DNA of 64,000 bases, taken from assembly GCA_023362775.1 (NCBI GenBank), contig JALMGJ010000002.1, positions 36,295,914 to 36,359,913 on the forward strand, in the 5' to 3' direction. The translations under genes and the position numbers were made by a program. The notes beneath the pieces were generated by a model. It was not told the origin of the DNA. It was given only the letters and a program-made list of their open reading frames with translations, and ran no database searches. This DNA is from Charina bottae (taxonomy: Eukaryota > Chordata > Lepidosauria > Squamata > Charinaidae). Shown one piece after another: positions 28,721-38,735 of the stretch. Position 1 is the first letter of the stretch, and every line of letters begins with the position of its first letter.

Positions 28721-29010
28721 CCGGAGGAAAAAGATCGGAGGAAAGATTGAATGGCGGCAGTGATGACGGACCCGGAAGTAACATCTGCAGGACGTCAGCA
28801 GCCGGCTCAAGGCATCTTGGGATATGTAGTTCGGAGCCTTAGAAGAGTCGGTTCCCTCACCCCCTCCCCTTACGCGCGGGCACTGTATATGGTGAATTGT
28901 ATAATTGTATAATGGAATTGGAAAAATGTTTATGTATGTAAGCTGCCTAGAGTCCTCCGTTAGGGAGGGGATAGGCGGGGTATAAATATCACAATAAATA
29001 AATAAATAAA
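28721..29010 (+). mobile_element. Unassigned segment and L2/CR1-type LINE 3' tail
   Basis: 28905-29010 is a plus-strand tail (GCCTAGAGTCCTCCGTTAGG, GGCGGGGTATAAATATCAC) ending in (AATA)n. 28721-28900 precedes it and contains GGGATATGTAGTTCGGAGCC but was not assigned. Confidence 0.55.
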
Positions 29011-29052
29011 TAAAGTTGCTGAGAAACAGTGGTCTATATGTATGCATGAAAG

Positions 29053-29134
29053 CTGGAGGCGGAGGCGGAGGCGGAGGCGGAGGCGAAGAAGAAGAAGAAG
29101 AAGAAGAAGAAGAAGAAGAAGAAGAAGAAGAAGA
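29053..29134 (+). repeat. (GGAGGC)n and (AAG)n microsatellites
   Basis: About five GGAGGC units switch directly to about sixteen AAG units, then a few GAT units. Confidence 0.95.
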
Positions 29135-29447
29135 TGATGATGATTATTGATGCCTTTGAATTATGGATTTAGAGACATTTACTAAAAGTACCATAAACTG
29201 CAAGAAGAACTAGGAAATCAGTCCTGGACCAATTAAAGGCTGACTGCTTCCTTGAGATGATCGTCAGCACTCACATACTGTACTTTGGGATGTGATGCAA
29301 GATTATGAAGTAGGAAAACCATTACTCTTGGTAAGCTTAGGGGAAGACCAAAATAAGGTGGAAGGACAAAATGAAAGAGATTCCTGGAATGTTGGTGGAG
29401 GAGCAATAAGCTGTTATTTAGGTCAAGATGGCTAACGTTGGTCCATA

Positions 29448-29690
29448 CAGGTAGTCCTCACTTAACGACCATTCATTTAGTGACGGTTCAGGCTTACAAC
29501 AGTGCTGAAAAAACTGACTTGCGATTGGTCCTCACCCTTGCGACCATTGCAGGGTCCTCCTGGTCACGTGATCACGATTTGGACGCTTGGCAACTGGTTC
29601 GCATTTATGACTGTCGCAGCGTCCCATGGTCATGATTGCCATTTTCAACCTACCTGGCCAGCTTCAGGAATCAAACTGACTTCATGACAC
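29448..29690. mobile_element. Tigger-like MITE, 3'-truncated
   Basis: Starts after TA with CAGGTAGTCCTCACTTAAC and carries GGTCACGTGATCACGATTTG and GCAGCGTCCCATGGTC. It stops after CCAGCTTCAGGAATC without the other terminus. Confidence 0.8.
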
Positions 29691-29721
29691 TTGACTAATT
29701 ATTTTAGTGGACTGTTGTGTG

Positions 29722-29812
29722 GAATGATTGATTATGTGCCCTCAAGGCATGGTTGACTCTTAGCAACCACCTAGATTGATTTTCTCCATGGGGATTACCA
29801 AGATAACGGCAG
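29722..29812 (-). mobile_element. RTE LINE 3' end, third lineage
   Basis: GATTGATTATGTGCCCTCAAG and GATTTTCTCCATGGGGAT are the inverted terminus also seen at 9130-9200. Confidence 0.5.
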
Positions 29813-29814
29813 GA

Positions 29815-30554
29815 CATTTTGAAAACTCAGAAGTGGCTAGATGCTAAATATTATATTACAAGGGTTTCCATCCCCTCCTCCTCCCTTTTAACTTCCCCAT
29901 ACCGCCACTGGCCATGTTTTTCTGGACACTCAAAACCAATATTGTCAAAATTACAGGAAGAAAGAAATAAGAGCTGTTAAGGGGCTCTTTTTAGTAAACA
30001 TGCCAGAGGGCCTTTCTTTCCTTGCTAATGGATTGCAAAGTATTTGTGTAAAGTTTGTTCAAGCAGGAATTATTGGAACTGACAGAGGCACACTTGAAAT
30101 TGGGAGAGCTGGTTCTCACCAGTGAAATGCCAGTTAATACTCTGCAGCTGGTCTGTTTCATTCAGCAAGGTGGAAAAACAACAACACATCTAGAGGCACT
30201 TCATAGGTTGGGCCAGTCACCCTAACAAGAGAAACAATTGTCCAGAATGTGCAGGGGTGAATATGATTTTGTCTGCTTGGATACAGAGGTCACGCCTTCC
30301 TTCACAAGCACAGAATTCAAACACAAATCGCTAACTCTGCCCCACATCTCTTCTGTCAACACTATTCCAAACCTAATAACATCATCTACATCAGGTACTC
30401 ATTTATTGACCGATCCTGGTGTCACCATCTCCCCACGGCATTTTTGCTGATCGGTCTAGCCAGTCCCGATGAAAAAGAAAATACGGACACAAATCGACCA
30501 TCAGAAACTGCAAAACCTGTGAAAAACACTGATTTTTTTTGGGCACACTGCATT
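29815..30554. other. No recognised feature
   Basis: Apparently unique DNA with no element ends or convincing exons. Confidence 0.4.
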
Positions 30555-30562
30555 CATTAATC

Positions 30563-30852
30563 CAGGGCTTTCCAAACTGTGTGTCGGGACATGTTAGTGT
30601 GTCAGCTGCAGTGTCTGGGTGTGTCGCGGCTGCTGCTGCCTCTGAACCCTGCCAGGATTCCACGTAGGTCCTAGTGCCTGCCTTGTGCCTTGCTGCCTCC
30701 AGACCTGCTGTGATTCCGCGCACGTCCTAGTGCCTGCCTTGCGCCCTGCTGTAAGAGTGTGTCACGAAATGATGCCCTGCTGTAAGAGTGTGTCACGAAA
30801 TGATGCATGTCTAAAAAGTGTGTCACCAACATGAAAAGTTTGGAAAGCTCTG
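30563..30852. mobile_element. hAT MITE, GCTTTCCAAACT family (core type 2)
   Basis: Ends CAGGGCTTTCCAAACTG and AGTTTGGAAAGCTCTG. The core repeats GTCCTAGTGCCTGCCTTG and TGTAAGAGTGTGTCACG. Flanks CATTAATC and GTTTAGTA do not match, so no duplication survives. Confidence 0.85.
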
Positions 30853-31145
30853 GTTTAGTACGTTGTCTGCCCTTGCCATCATGACTGGTAAATCATCATT
30901 TATGGCTTAGCTTTGTGTGTCAGTCCACCGATGTGGTTTATTCAGTAAAACCAAAGTGAGGTAGACCAGAGCTTAGCCATATTCCTCAAACTAGAATTGA
31001 GGTATTAGCTGAAGCAAAGAATTCATGGGTTGGAATGAAGAGATTTGGTTCTTTGGTTCCTTCAACCGTGCTGCGGATGTGGGTCTTGTGATCCTTGGGC
31101 ACTTTAAAGTAGATTAAATAAAGAAAAATTAGTTCAAGCCAGCTT
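30853..31145. other. Unrecognised; AAGCCATGG-type fragments
   Basis: TAAATCATCATTTATGGCTTA and related blocks occur at 30885-30960. Nothing else was identified. Confidence 0.3.
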
Positions 31146-31176
31146 GTTGTCGCGACACACAGTTTGGAAAACTCTG
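31146..31176. mobile_element. hAT MITE right-end fragment (GCTTTCCAAACT family)
   Basis: CGCGACACACAGTTTGGAAA and ACTCTG are the last ~30 bp of the family, abutting the BovB remnant exactly at GTATAGAG. Confidence 0.75.
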
Positions 31177-32195
31177 GTATAGAGCTTCTCCATCTTTGGC
31201 TGCAAAGTATATAATCAATCTGATTTCGGTATTGACCATCTGGTGATGTCCATGTGTAGAGTCGTCTCTTGTGTTGTTGGAAAAGAGTGTTTGCTATGAC
31301 CAGCGTGTTCTCTTGACAAAACTCTATTAGCCTTTGCCCTGCTTCATTTTGTACTCTGAGGCCGAACTTGCCTGTTATTCCGGTTATTTTTTGACTTCCT
31401 ACTTTAGCATTCCAGTCCCCTATGATGAAAAGGACATCTTTTTTTGGTGTTAGTTCTAGAAGGTGTTGTAGGTCTTCATAGAACCGGTCAACTTCAGCTT
31501 CTTTGGCATCAGTGGTTGGGGCATAGACTTGGATCACTGTGATGTTGAATGGTTTGCCTTGGATTCGAACTGAAAGCATTCTGTCGTTTTTGAGGTTGTA
31601 CCCCAGTACTGCCTTTCCCACTCTTTTATTGACTATGAGAGCTACTCCATTTCTTCTAAGGGATTCTTGCCCACAGTAGTATATATAATGGTCTCCTGAA
31701 TTAAATTCGCCCATTCCTGTCCATTTTAGTTCACTGATTCCCAAGATGTCGATGTTCAATCTTGTCATCTCATGTTTGACCACATCCAGCTTACCTTGAT
31801 TCATAGATCTTACATTCCAGGTTCCTATGCAATATTGTTCTTTACAGCATCGGACTTTCCTTCCACTTCCAGACACATCCACAACTGAGCGTCCTTTCGG
31901 CTTTGGCCCAGCCGCTTCACTCTTTCTGGAGCTACTCGGAATTGCCCTCCGCTCTTCCCCAGTAGCATTTTGGACACCTTCCGACCTGAGGGGCTCATCT
32001 TCCGGCGTCATATCTTTTAGCCTTTTGATACTGTCCATGGGTTTTCTTGGCAAGGATACTGGAGTGGTTTGCCATTTCCTCCTCCAGTGGACCACGTTTT
32101 GTCAGAACTCTCCATCATGACCTGTTCTTCTTGACCTGACTTCATTGAGTTACGCAAGCCCCTTCGCCACGACAAGGCAGGGGTCTATCGTCAAT
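31177..32195 (-). pseudogene. BovB LINE 5' region and APE-type endonuclease domain
   Basis: Minus-strand frame from an ATG at 32095 reads through MDSIKRLKDMTPEDEP and a basic linker into an AP-endonuclease fold: YCIGTWNVRSMNQGKLDVV (Asn), DILGISELKWTGMGEF (Glu), ITVIQVYAPTTDAKE, LFIIGDWNAKVGS (Asp/Asn) and YRNQIDYILCSQRWRSSI. The copy ends there, before the SDH-type motif with the last catalytic His, where it meets a hAT end. Upstream to about 32195 is the BovB 5' UTR (complement of CTTCGCCACGACAAGGCAGG). RT is missing, so it is non-functional. Confidence 0.92.
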
Positions 32196-32199
32196 AGCT

Positions 32200-32638
32200 T
32201 TGGTCAATGGTCTCTTTCTCTAAGTACATTTCAAGGTCTGCAGATCCTACATTTAATTTTCATCTGGCTCCCCTTTTCTATTTCTCCCCTGATCCTTTCT
32301 CAACTATCAGTATGTGCATAATGCTTTTCTTACATCTAATGAAGTTCATGAAGGTTACACTACAGTAAATGTGGTAGTGTCGCAACATTAGGGCAACCAG
32401 AATTAGGCTGCAAAAAATCTGGATGACTGCTGGATGACAGAAGAGAGATACATAAACTTGTAGTTGCCATTTAGTGATCATCCATATTTTTGCATCATAG
32501 ATCTGGTTATCCAACCCAAGATAGTTCTTTAAACTCACATAGACATTTGGGATCGTTCAATGTGCTTCATTCCACTGAAATCAACAAGTTGCTTAATCAC
32601 TAGCCTGCCTTCAAGGATGAATAGGAAGAATGTCCAGT
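32200..32638. other. No recognised feature
   Basis: Unassigned DNA between BovB and the next MITE. Confidence 0.35.
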
Positions 32639-32640
32639 TA

Positions 32641-32979
32641 CAGGTAGTCTTCTCTTAACGACCACAATTGGGACCGGAATTTTGGTTGCTAAGCAAAGTA
32701 GTCATTAAGCAAATCCAACCTGATTTTACAACCTTTTTTGCAGTGGTCATTAAGCGAATCACCATGGTTGTTAAGCAAACCACATGATCGTTAAGCGAAT
32801 CATGCAGTTCCTAATTGATTTTGCTTGCCAGAAGCTGGCCAGGAAGGTCGAAAATGGTGATCATGTGACCAGGGAATGCTGTGACGGTCGTGTGAGGACC
32901 GATCGCAAGTCGGTTTTTCCAGCACTGTTGTAAGTCCGAACCGTTGCTAAATGAATGGTTGTTAAGTGAGGACTACCTG
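32641..32979. mobile_element. Tigger-like MITE, full length
   Basis: Ends CAGGTAGTCTTCTCTTAAC and TAAGTGAGGACTACCTG, flanked by TA on both sides. The interior has GGTTGCTAAGCAAAGTAGTC and CGCAAGTCGGTTTTTCCAG. Confidence 0.88.
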
Positions 32980-32981
32980 TA

Positions 32982-33680
32982 TAATCAATGGAATGGACTT
33001 CCAAGTGAGTTTTGAGAACCAGGATTTGATGATGGCTTGTGGGCATCCTGGTTAAATTGAAGAGGATCTTTTTTGTTTTTTACTAAAGGAGGGGAAGGCA
33101 ACCTGTGGCACTCGAGATGTGGCTTAGGAAGCACGGGCAATGCTAAGAGATGCTATAGGATTGTGGTTCAGCAACATCTGGAAAGTCACAAGCTGCCTAT
33201 CCCTCTGCTAGGGAGCAGTGCCTTCCAAACCAGTGGCTCCAGGTTCTTAACACTACTAATATAAAGACACCATGAACCCATTCCTATACTGTATTTCTTT
33301 CTTTAATAACTTTTCCATGGCAAGAAAAAAAAAATGAGCAAAGCAATAGGAAAATAACAGAGTAATGATGCCTAGAGCACCATACTACATATTTTGTGCA
33401 CGAGACAGGGCAATTACACAATCAAAGCCTTTTTTGGAGACACCTTAGAATAATTATCAGCTGGGAGTCTGTGTTGACCTGTAAGCTACGGAGATGAGAA
33501 GAGCTAGTTGATGCCACTGTTGTACATTCAGCAAGTTGCAGAAGCTGGGGATTGGAGTATTTTGTTTGGATTCTTGCAGCAACAATGTTTGCACATTATG
33601 TTACTTGGGTTTTAAAGCAGTGGCCAGCTAAGCCGCTTGATTGTCTCAAGGATGTAGCAATATGTGTTATTATGGCAGAG
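32982..33680. other. No recognised feature
   Basis: Intergenic DNA. An open frame at 33552-33782 runs into the inverted Penelope element and is not credible as a gene. Confidence 0.4.
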
Positions 33681-33692
33681 ATTTTGTGGTAT

Positions 33693-33913
33693 GTATTGTC
33701 GAAGGCTTTCACGGCCGGAGTTCGATGGCTGTTGTGGGTCTTCCGGGCTGTGTGGCCGTGTTCTGGAAGTTGTGGTTCCTAACGTTTCGCCAGCATCTGT
33801 GGCCAGCATCTTCAGACCTGCCCTCTGAAGATGCTGGCCACAGATGCTGGCGAAACGTTAGGAACCACAACTTCCAGAACACGGCCACACAGCCCGGAAG
33901 ACCCACAACAGCC
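33693..33913. mobile_element. Inverted Penelope-like terminus with perfect 92-bp arms
   Basis: Arms 33725-33816 and 33824-33915 are exact reverse complements (92/92) with a 7-bp spacer. Each contains CTGAAGATGCTGGCCACAG and GGCGAAACGTTAGG, the CTGAAGA...GAAAC pattern of Penelope hammerhead motifs, although stem II is not canonical. The left end has an extra GTATTGTCGAAGGCTTTCAC. A 12-bp duplication ATTTTGTGGTAT (33681-33692 and 33914-33925) flanks it, showing it inserted as a unit. Confidence 0.8.
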
Positions 33914-34060
33914 ATTTTGTGGTATCTTACAATAATATCTTGTATTGTTTACATTATAGTAGTGAATTCATTGGTAAATCAGTGACTATTGATAAGTATA
34001 AAATATAAGATTTTTTCCTTCTTAGTGTGTATCTTTGGCTTGTATTTTTAATTTTTTTTT

Positions 34061-34126
34061 CCTTCCTTCCTTCCTTCCTTCCTTCCTTCCTTCCTTCCTT
34101 CCTTCCTTCCTTCCTTCCTTCCTTCT
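34061..34126 (+). repeat. (CCTT)n microsatellite
   Basis: About sixteen CCTT units after a T-run. Confidence 0.95.
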
Positions 34127-34129
34127 TTT

Positions 34130-34455
34130 GTAAGACTAACAATTGTTTTGTTAGAAAAAATAAAGATGTTAAATTAAAAAAATTAAAAAGCCACTTGATT
34201 ATCTCATGGTATCTACATGGTGGTCAAATTATTCACTCAGTGTTCCAAAAACTTTTGTAAGCCATCTTGGGAAAACTTTATTTTAAAAGGTGGCATATAC
34301 ATTTTTAAAAAAATAAGACAATAACTCTGCTTCTAAATTATTTACGGTTGCTATCTTTCCAACTTGCTATTTGTAGCTACACCTTTTAGCAGTTCCTTGC
34401 TGAGCTAATATTAGCTGGTTACTGTAGAAGATTTGCAGCCAGGCCAAAGGGTGTG
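34130..34455. other. No recognised feature
   Basis: AT-rich unassigned DNA. Confidence 0.35.
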
Positions 34456-34515
34456 AATTTATTTATTTATTCATTCATTCGAATTTATCAGGCCCATCTC
34501 CAGGACAGTAGACTC
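34456..34515 (-). mobile_element. L2/CR1-type LINE 3' tail fragment
   Basis: TTTATTTATTTATTCATTC, then CAGGCCCATCTCCAGGACAG, in the inverted-tail layout. Confidence 0.45.
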
Positions 34516-34960
34516 TGAATGCCAAGGTTATACTCAGGAATGAGCAACATCAATGTCAGGGGGGGAAGGAAAGAAGGGGAAGGGGAAGGGGAAGGGAGGA
34601 AGGGAGGCTCTTTATCTCAGAAGTACTGTATATACAAGCAGAGAATAAAATATTTCAAAATGGAAAACCAACGGTAGCAAAAACATCTGCCTTACATATC
34701 TCCTTTCACTTTCCCTTAAGCTCTCAGAGTAGAGAAATACAGATGTTTTTACATTATGTCATCTCCCTGTGTATGAGCTTTTACCTGACTTCCACCCCAC
34801 TTTGGGAGGGGAGAGGGGGGGAAATCTCTATTTTAGTGTATATTCTGCATGGTGTTTTCTGTATTTTTCTATTTTGTTATGCAATGTAATTCCATTAACG
34901 TGGTGGTAAGATACATCTCTCTCTAATGTAACATCAGTCTCTCTCTCTCTCTCTCTCAGA
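34516..34960. other. Simple G/A tract and (CT)n; otherwise unrecognised
   Basis: A GGGAA-rich tract lies near 34560-34605 and (CT)n at 34938-34957. No gene was recognised. Confidence 0.4.
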
Positions 34961-34968
34961 GCTTAAGG

Positions 34969-35232
34969 CAGAGCTTTCCAAACTGTGTGTCGCGACACGT
35001 TAGTGTGTCGGCTGCAGTGTCTGGGTGTGTCGCGGCTGCTGCTGCCTCCGATCCCTGCCAGGATTCCGCGCAGGTCCTAGTGCCTGCCTTGTGCCTGGCT
35101 GCCTCCAAACCTGCCCTGCCAGGATTCCGCGCAGGTCCTAGTGCCTGCCTTGTGCCCTGCTGTAAGAGTGTGTCGCGAAATGATGCATGTCTAAAAAGTG
35201 TGTCACCAACATGAAAAGTTTGGAAAGCTCTG
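34969..35232. mobile_element. hAT MITE, GCTTTCCAAACT family (core type 2)
   Basis: Ends CAGAGCTTTCCAAACTG and AGTTTGGAAAGCTCTG, with a perfect duplication GCTTAAGG (34961-34968 and 35233-35240). The core has two ~50-bp repeats containing CCTGCCAGGATTCCGCGCAG and CCTAGTGCCTGCCTTGTGCC. Confidence 0.93.
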
Positions 35233-35240
35233 GCTTAAGG

Positions 35241-35881
35241 GAAGGTGGACCTTATATGCCATTCAGAGACCATATAATCTTCCTGCAACCACTGAGCAGC
35301 AGGATCTGGATAGCTCTTAAAGCTAAGGCACTGTATATTATGCACTAAAGTGCAATGTTCCATGACGTCAATTCCTGGTAGAGGCCTTGAGCCCCCTGGA
35401 AAACAAGAACTGCTACCTCCTTTCCGAAATGCAGCCCTGGAGGGCATTAACTAGGGTTGCTACACAGGCCTATGGGCATCTCAGGGTCACTGATTCTTCC
35501 GCACCCTGATTTCCTGCTCAGCCTTTTCCATCTCTCTCTCTCTCTCTTGCACTAAAGAAAAGCTTCTTATGCAACCCAACTGACCTGCCTGGGGCAAAGC
35601 CACCGCACGAAACCCTAACTTCTACCCTGGCAAATTGCCCAGCCTTGAAAATTGTAGTAGGACAGAATCTTTCCCAGGTGGGAGGTCCTGCCTTTCCCTC
35701 CTGGGTTTTTACCTTTCACATCCTTCTAAACTGCAAGGGAAGTCTTGACCTCTGCATCTTTCACAGCTTTGCAGAGGAAATAACTTTAGCCAGCCGAATA
35801 TTGCTGCTATGCAAATATCTCCTTCCTGAATCCCATGCCTCCAATGGTGCCATCGGCCTTATGGGTTAGAAATGGTTGGAT
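35241..35881. other. No recognised feature
   Basis: Apparently unique DNA with a (TC)n run near 35530-35548. Confidence 0.4.
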
Positions 35882-36502
35882 TGTAGACATATTCTTACCT
35901 TTTTGTGTATCTAGATGTGAATATATAGTCATGTAATAACACCCCATTTCTTTAGTATAAAATAAATGTAGGCCCAGGAAATCAAGGTCCTCACATCAGA
36001 TCTCCTTTGTCTAGTTTAAATATCTCAAAGCAAACGTTCTTGAGGAGGCTGTGACTCACCAAGAATGTGTGAATTGCCCTAGACTACACACTGCCCTTCC
36101 TGCCTCAATGACCCTTGTGGAAGGTGATAAGTTGTCTTGTCCTTGCATAAGGAATGTAATTCAGAACAGCCATTCAGGATTGTAAAGGAGATAAAAGATA
36201 GTTGACATGAAGATGACCTGACTCAATACTCCTCTTCCTGCTTGGATAGGAAGATGGGAGGGGGCATACCAGTCAAGGTAACTGACCTGATTGGGTAGAA
36301 AGGATGTGCCATCCCAACGTGGGTCTTAGGGAAACCTAGGGTATATAATGTGCTGTAGGAGGGGGGGTCCTGCGCGATCGCCCACCTAACAGCCTGCTGC
36401 TTTGTCTTTGCTCTTGGGTGAATAAAACTCCTAACTTCATGCAATTGGTCAGTTTCTTTACTCCCGGCTCAGGAACGAACTTGGTAAGATTTTCTTCTAA
36501 CA
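35882..36502 (+). mobile_element. Old ERV long terminal repeat
   Basis: LTR layout: TATA-like GTATATAATG at 36341-36350, poly(A) signal AATAAA at 36421-36426, and a U5-like end TTCTTCTAACA at 36492-36502. A proline-tRNA-like primer site follows. The left boundary is inferred from a TGTAGACAT start that pairs with the ACA end and is uncertain. No gag, pol or env frame was found downstream, so only a remnant remains. Confidence 0.6.
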
Positions 36503-36508
36503 AAATGA

Positions 36509-36526
36509 TGGGGCTTGTCGTCCAAA
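36509..36526 (+). other. Primer-binding-site-like sequence
   Basis: TGGGGCTTGTCGTCCAAA resembles the tRNA-Pro primer site used by gammaretrovirus-like elements, with substitutions. It lies six bases after the LTR end. The internal region is cut off by a hAT insertion at 36562. Confidence 0.5.
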
Positions 36527-36561
36527 GGGGAAGGTGCAGAGTTGGAGGAGACTGTCTAATG

Positions 36562-37304
36562 CAGGCGTGTCCAACCCGCGGGCCACATGCGGCCCTGAAC
36601 AGCTAGTAATGCGGCCCCAAAAACATTATTTTGCTATTTTTTTGGTTGCCGTTCTCTCTTTCTTCTGTTTTGCAGCCAGGCCCACGCCAAAAATAGACAA
36701 TCCTGGTACATTTGAGACGGTAACAAAGCTCAGGGTAGTTACATCGCCTGCGTAGAGCATCCGCTTTTCCTCTCGGCTTCCCATGCAGGCAGGCAGCAGC
36801 CTTCTGCCAGTTTGTGAGCAGCCGCCGAAGTCAGTTTTGCAACTTGACTCGCAAGCCAAGTGGAGTCCGCCGCTCTACCATTAATGCAGCTGTAGTTAGT
36901 AGACGAAGATTGGCGGAGGCTGCCGCTCGGAGCAGAGCCAAGATGCCAAGCGGGAAGGGGAGGCCGCCAGCGGCTCCGGCAGAAAAACGTGCCGTTAGCA
37001 GCAGTCGCCAATGGATGATGGTTCTCCCAGGTAAAAGCTGACAGCACCTTGATAACTCACTGAGAATTGCAACCACTTTCATTGAACCAGACATTGATGC
37101 ATTAGTTTCACAAGAACAAGGTCAAATATCCCACCAGTTTTATGTTGCCCTCTTTTTTTAAATTTTATAATAAAAAATATTTTAAAAATAAATAAAGTTT
37201 TATTACTTATATACATTACCTATATTATATATTTTATGTGTGGCCCAAGACAATTCCTCTTCACTCAGTGTGGCCCAGGGAAGCCAAAAGGTTGCACACC
37301 CAGG
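36562..37304 (+). mobile_element. hAT element with transposase remnant
   Basis: 743 bp, ends CAGGCGTGTCCAACCCGCGG and GGTTGCACACCCAGG, with flanks GTCTAATG and GCCTAATG (7/8). Near 37050-37135 the plus strand encodes NSLRIATTFIEPDIDALVSQ, which resembles the C-terminal end of hAT transposases. Most of the transposase, including the catalytic core, is gone. It inserted just downstream of the ERV primer site. Confidence 0.8.
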
Positions 37305-37548
37305 GCCTAATGTGATTCGTATCATTAGGTATCTGGCCTAGCTTTGCCCACACCAGCAAAGCTGTAGCAGCATCTTCTCAATGACTGAATCAGGTGCCTT
37401 TTCTAGCTTTGGTACCTAAGGGTTTTTTGACCTGGAGACACTGAGACTTCAACCTGGACTTTCTGCAAGCAAATCAAGCATTTGCTGTGGCTATTGCATA
37501 GCTTTGGATGCTGCGGGGCGACCTTCAGAAATTCCCCTTTCCTACACA
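37305..37548. other. No recognised feature
   Basis: Short unassigned stretch. Continuation of the ERV interior cannot be recognised. Confidence 0.3.
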
Positions 37549-37650
37549 TTTATTTATTTATTTATTTATTTATTATTTTTTTATTCTTTCGATTTCTATC
37601 ACCGCCCCATCTCCTCCAAAGGGGACTCTGGGCCGTTTACTTACATTTAT
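37549..37650 (-). mobile_element. L2/CR1-type LINE 3' tail
   Basis: (TTTA)n, TTCTATCACCGCCCCATCTC, and GGGACTCTGGGCCGTTTAC. Confidence 0.65.
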
Positions 37651-37654
37651 ATTT

Positions 37655-38185
37655 ACTAAGTAGCCCTAGACCCCCCTCAGTCAAGACATGATCCATGAAG
37701 CTGAGAATCTGTACATAGGATGATGGGCCAGCTAGCTTGAGACATGTGCATTTTCTTTACTACTGCCTGTCTGTGAAAAATCAGGCTTATCTCGCAAAAT
37801 TTGCTATGGAGGTTATCAGGAGACCCACTCGTGATGAGCAGAAATGCTTTGGAAGGTTTTTGAGTGCGTTCTATGATTTCATTATTAAACAATTGCCCAA
37901 GTTTTACAATCTTTGCCTGCAAATCTGCATTTATATGCTGGTTAGACCTCTGAGAAGACTCCAAATAGGTTGGATGACAACTCCCATAAATCACAGCCAG
38001 AGGAGTCAGTGGGCAGCAATTATGGGAATTGTAGTTCTAAACATTTCAAAAGCACTAAGCTCCCTACTCCTCCTTTACAAAATTGATCTGTCCTCAGAAA
38101 GCGTATTCAATAGAATCTTTTCTAACAATTTCTAAAAGTACAACTGAGTAGTTGGGAACCAAACAAGAAGACAGCTAGATAGGAT
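37655..38185. other. No recognised gene
   Basis: A 132-codon plus-strand frame (37737-38135) has no recognisable domain. At 37970-38040, GACAACTCCCATAAATC and GGGAATTGTAGTTCTAAAC form a diverged inverted pair, possibly an old MITE. Confidence 0.4.
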
Positions 38186-38189
38186 CTTC

Positions 38190-38505
38190 TTTTGTTGTTG
38201 TTGTTCAGTCGTTTAGTCGTGTCCGACTCTTCGTGACCTCATGGACCATAGCACGCCAGGCCTTCCTGTCCTCCACTGTCTCTCGGAGTTTACTCAAATT
38301 CATGTTCGTTACATCGGTGATGCTATCTAACCATCTCATCCTCTGCCGTCCCCTTCTCCTTTTGCCTTCAGTCTTTCCCAGCATCAGGGTCTTTCCCAGC
38401 GAGTCCTCTCTTCGCATTAGGTGGCCAAAGTATTTGAGCTTCAGATTCAGTATCTGTCCTTCCAATGAGCAGTCAGGGTTGATTTCCTCTAGGACTGACT
38501 GATCT
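38190..38505 (-). mobile_element. BovB LINE 3' end, ruminant-like lineage
   Basis: Minus strand encodes KYFGHLMRREDSLGKTLM, GKRRRGRQRMRWLDSITDV and EDRKAWRAMVHEVTKSRTRL, then a stop and the canonical terminus. It is the best preserved 3' end of this lineage in the window. Confidence 0.88.
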
Positions 38506-38602
38506 TCTTAGGTCTTCCATATTTGAAAAGCAAATTCTGGGGAGTTTCCTCTTAGAAACTTTTCCACAACAATATTAGAAAATTTCCTATTTTCCTGTGG
38601 AG

Positions 38603-38727
38603 CAGTGTTTCTCAACCTTGGCAACTTTAAGATGTGTGGACTTCAACTCCCAGAATTCCCCAGCCAGCCATGAATTCTGGGAGTTGAAGTCCACATATCT
38701 TAAGGTTGCCAAGGTTGAGAAACACTG
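38603..38727. mobile_element. hAT hairpin MITE, copy 10
   Basis: Ends CAGTGTTTCTCAACC and GGTTGAGAAACACTG. Flanks CTGTGGAG and TTGTGGAG (7/8). Confidence 0.9.
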
Positions 38728-38735
38728 TTGTGGAG

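Larger units (their letters stand above)
28160..29430 (+). mobile_element. Degenerate RTE LINE ORF2, interrupted
   Basis: 28160-28440 and 29135-29430 read, with many stops, like the BovB/RTE C-terminal region (KDKDISIATK..., then IDAFELW..., KSVLDQLKADCFLEM, and WKDKMKEIPGMLVEE). Between them lie a hairpin MITE fragment, a SINE, an L2-type tail and microsatellites. This is the oldest-looking LINE in the window. Confidence 0.6.

Noticed and set aside
33552..33985. Overlapping frames across the inverted Penelope terminus
   Set aside because: They run through perfect inverted arms and encode the same text on both strands. Artefact of the palindrome.
37737..38135. 132-codon frame
   Set aside because: No family resemblance, and it includes an inverted CAACTCCCAT/ATTGTAGTT pair typical of old repeats.
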